Assembly: GCA_017504655.1 (NCBI GenBank)
Contig: JAFVQT010000015.1
Coordinates: 1-41,143 of the forward strand
Source of the DNA: Clostridia bacterium
GTDB lineage: Bacteria; Bacillota; Clostridia; Christensenellales; Borkfalkiaceae
DNA length: 41,143 bases
Reading direction: 5' to 3'
The translations under genes and the position numbers were made by a program. The notes beneath the pieces are model-generated. The model was not told where the DNA came from and did no database searches. It saw nothing but the letters and a program-made list of their open reading frames with translations. Below, one piece after another: positions 39,960-41,143 of the stretch. Each line of letters begins with the position of its first letter. The stretch's first letter is position 1.

Positions 39960-41006
39960 ATGAAGAAGAGTTTAATTTGCGGTTTGTTATGTTTTTTAAT
40001 GTTTACTAACACAAGTTGTATAATTCTATCAACGAGTGAAAGTGAAAAAGAGTCTACGTCTTATTATTACGAGTTAGATGAAGAAGAAAAGGAAGGAGAA
40101 GAATCTAATTTTCATTATTACGAGTTAGATGAAGAAGTAAAGGCAAGTATATTGGCATATTTTGAAAAAACAGGCGAAACGAGCGACTTTTTAGAAGAAG
40201 GTTGTTATTATGGTGAGTATGAGGGTAAACACGTGTTTTTCAGTTCTGTTCCCGCCCTCGCGGAGTCTAATTTATATGTCGGATGCTTTAGAATGCCATC
40301 ACCTAACGGAGCAAAATTATGGGTGTGGGATGACAATGGGCTTACAGTATACGTAGAAAATTGTAATATTTTTGATTTTGATTCGGCGAGAGAAATAGCA
40401 TTAGTCCATAGCAATCATACGTATAATGGTTGTTTATATTCAAAAAAACATTTAAATAAATGTGCATTTAAAGATGGGGGAGAGGTTGTCGAGGTTGATT
40501 ATTTTAATCGTTGGGCATATCTTTCAGGTGCTACTATCGAGTTGCCTAAAGATTCGTACGGGCTTAAGGGTTATTATGCAGAGCAAACGCCCTTATTGTC
40601 AGGTAAAATTGATATCTCTTATATTGATATGGGACTTTTGCCCGGTGAGTTTGAGCATACAAATAGATACGTTTTAACAATAGAAAACATTGTAGGATAC
40701 GAAGAAAAGTTTGCTTTTTACGGCACTGTTTCAGACATTGAAGAGTTGTGTCAAATAACAGGCGATGCGTGGCTTGAAAGTTACGCGGTGTCTAACCATG
40801 CTGAAAACGTTGATCTAGAAAAAATAAAAAGGCTTAAGTACTACGTGCCAATAAAACCTGCCGACCCATCCGTATTTAACGTAGAAATTTGTTTGGTTGT
40901 AGATATGTCTTACGTGGGAGACGCATACGTACTCGTTATAAAAGTAAATGAAGAAACGGGTCAAAGATACGTATCAGAGATTTATTGTTACAAAAAAGAA
41001 GTTTAA
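39960..41006 (+). CDS. Predicted lipoprotein of unknown function
   Basis: This 348-residue protein begins with a signal sequence MKKSLICGLLCFLMFTNTSC; Cys20 could be lipid-modified, though the lipobox (NTSC) is not canonical. An acidic stretch follows in which YYELDEE occurs twice, caused by a 24-base direct repeat at 40063-40086 and 40114-40137 (period 51 bases). The rest is beta-rich and outside the cell. No domain is recognised. A GAGATAGAG-like string precedes the start. It is the last gene before two terminators. Between 39844 and 39959 no convincing gene is seen. Confidence 0.7.
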   Translation: MKKSLICGLLCFLMFTNTSCIILSTSESEKESTSYYYELDEEEKEGEESNFHYYELDEEVKASILAYFEKTGETSDFLEEGCYYGEYEGKHVFFSSVPALAESNLYVGCFRMPSPNGAKLWVWDDNGLTVYVENCNIFDFDSAREIALVHSNHTYNGCLYSKKHLNKCAFKDGGEVVEVDYFNRWAYLSGATIELPKDSYGLKGYYAEQTPLLSGKIDISYIDMGLLPGEFEHTNRYVLTIENIVGYEEKFAFYGTVSDIEELCQITGDAWLESYAVSNHAENVDLEKIKRLKYYVPIKPADPSVFNVEICLVVDMSYVGDAYVLVIKVNEETGQRYVSEIYCYKKEV

Positions 41007-41012
41007 AAATAT

Positions 41013-41052
41013 CCCTTGCAATTGCTTGTGTGTACGCATTTGCAAGGGTTTT
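41013..41052 (+). terminator. Terminator after the lipoprotein gene
   Basis: CCCTTGCA (41013-41020) pairs with TGCAAGGG (41041-41048), with inner pairing near TTGC/GCA, and is followed by TTTTCTTT. Confidence 0.85.
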
Positions 41053-41065
41053 CTTTAATAGTTAA

Positions 41066-41100
41066 AACGCCCGATGCGAAAACAAATCGCATCGGGCGTT
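41066..41100. terminator. Strong stem, terminator for a converging gene
   Basis: AACGCCCGATGCGA and TCGCATCGGGCGTT (41066-41079 with 41087-41100) form a perfect 14-bp stem. On the minus strand it is followed by TTTTAAC, so it probably ends a minus-strand gene beyond the window. Confidence 0.7.
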
Positions 41101-41143
41101 ATTGCTTGTGTTTATATTTAAAACTATAAAAGTTTAGTAAAAG

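Overview
The window looks like a chromosome segment of an AT-rich Bacillota, most likely an uncultured Clostridia-type gut bacterium. The evidence is the gene order ylxM-ffh-rpsP-khpA-rimM-trmD ... rbgA-rnhB-yraN ... comM-dprA-topA-trmFO-hslV-hslU-hisS, strong AGGAGG-type ribosome binding sites and low-GC codon use. The taxonomic placement is inference; no rRNA or tRNA gene was seen.

Positions 1 to about 17,880 are accessory DNA, read as the right part of an integrated mobile element whose left end lies outside the window. It opens with a partial P-loop ATPase and a rolling-circle (HUH) replication initiator, followed by a large nested palindrome that may be the replication origin. Next comes a defence cassette on the + strand: a small XRE regulator, a two-gene restriction-modification system whose adenine methylase motifs seem split between the two proteins, and a SIR2-like/AbiH-like protein. 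A convergent SLOG-family gene pair and a divergent XRE regulator follow. A long tightly packed minus-strand operon (17,519 down to 10,238) then encodes many small proteins of unknown function, an ArdA-like antirestriction protein, a PcfK-like protein fused to a MutS mismatch-recognition domain, and a PcfJ-like protein.

Positions 17,888 to 20,624 hold a leucine-rich-repeat (BspA/LRR_5 type) locus. One intact gene encodes zinc ribbon, TIR domain, charged coiled coil and LRR repeats. It is flanked by an LRR 3' fragment about 95% identical to its own 3' end and by a second short LRR remnant. This has the look of a recombining TIR-LRR defence or surface-recognition locus beside the element.

From about 20,700 to 39,843 the window carries conserved housekeeping genes: signal recognition particle, ribosomal proteins S16 and L19, ribosome and tRNA maturation, RNase HII, competence and DNA processing, topoisomerase I, the HslUV protease and histidyl-tRNA synthetase. 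Unusual features in this part are a family of intergenic repeats with compensatory 7-bp stems, three perfect DnaA boxes after yraN, a frameshift in a THUMP-domain rRNA methyltransferase gene, and rplS displaced from trmD. The window ends with a predicted lipoprotein of unknown function and two strong terminators.

The best candidates for something undescribed are the zinc-ribbon/TIR/coiled-coil/LRR protein with its recombining neighbours, the covarying structured repeats, and the PcfK/clamp-motif/MutS-domain fusion. All functional statements rest on reading motifs by eye; no database search was run.
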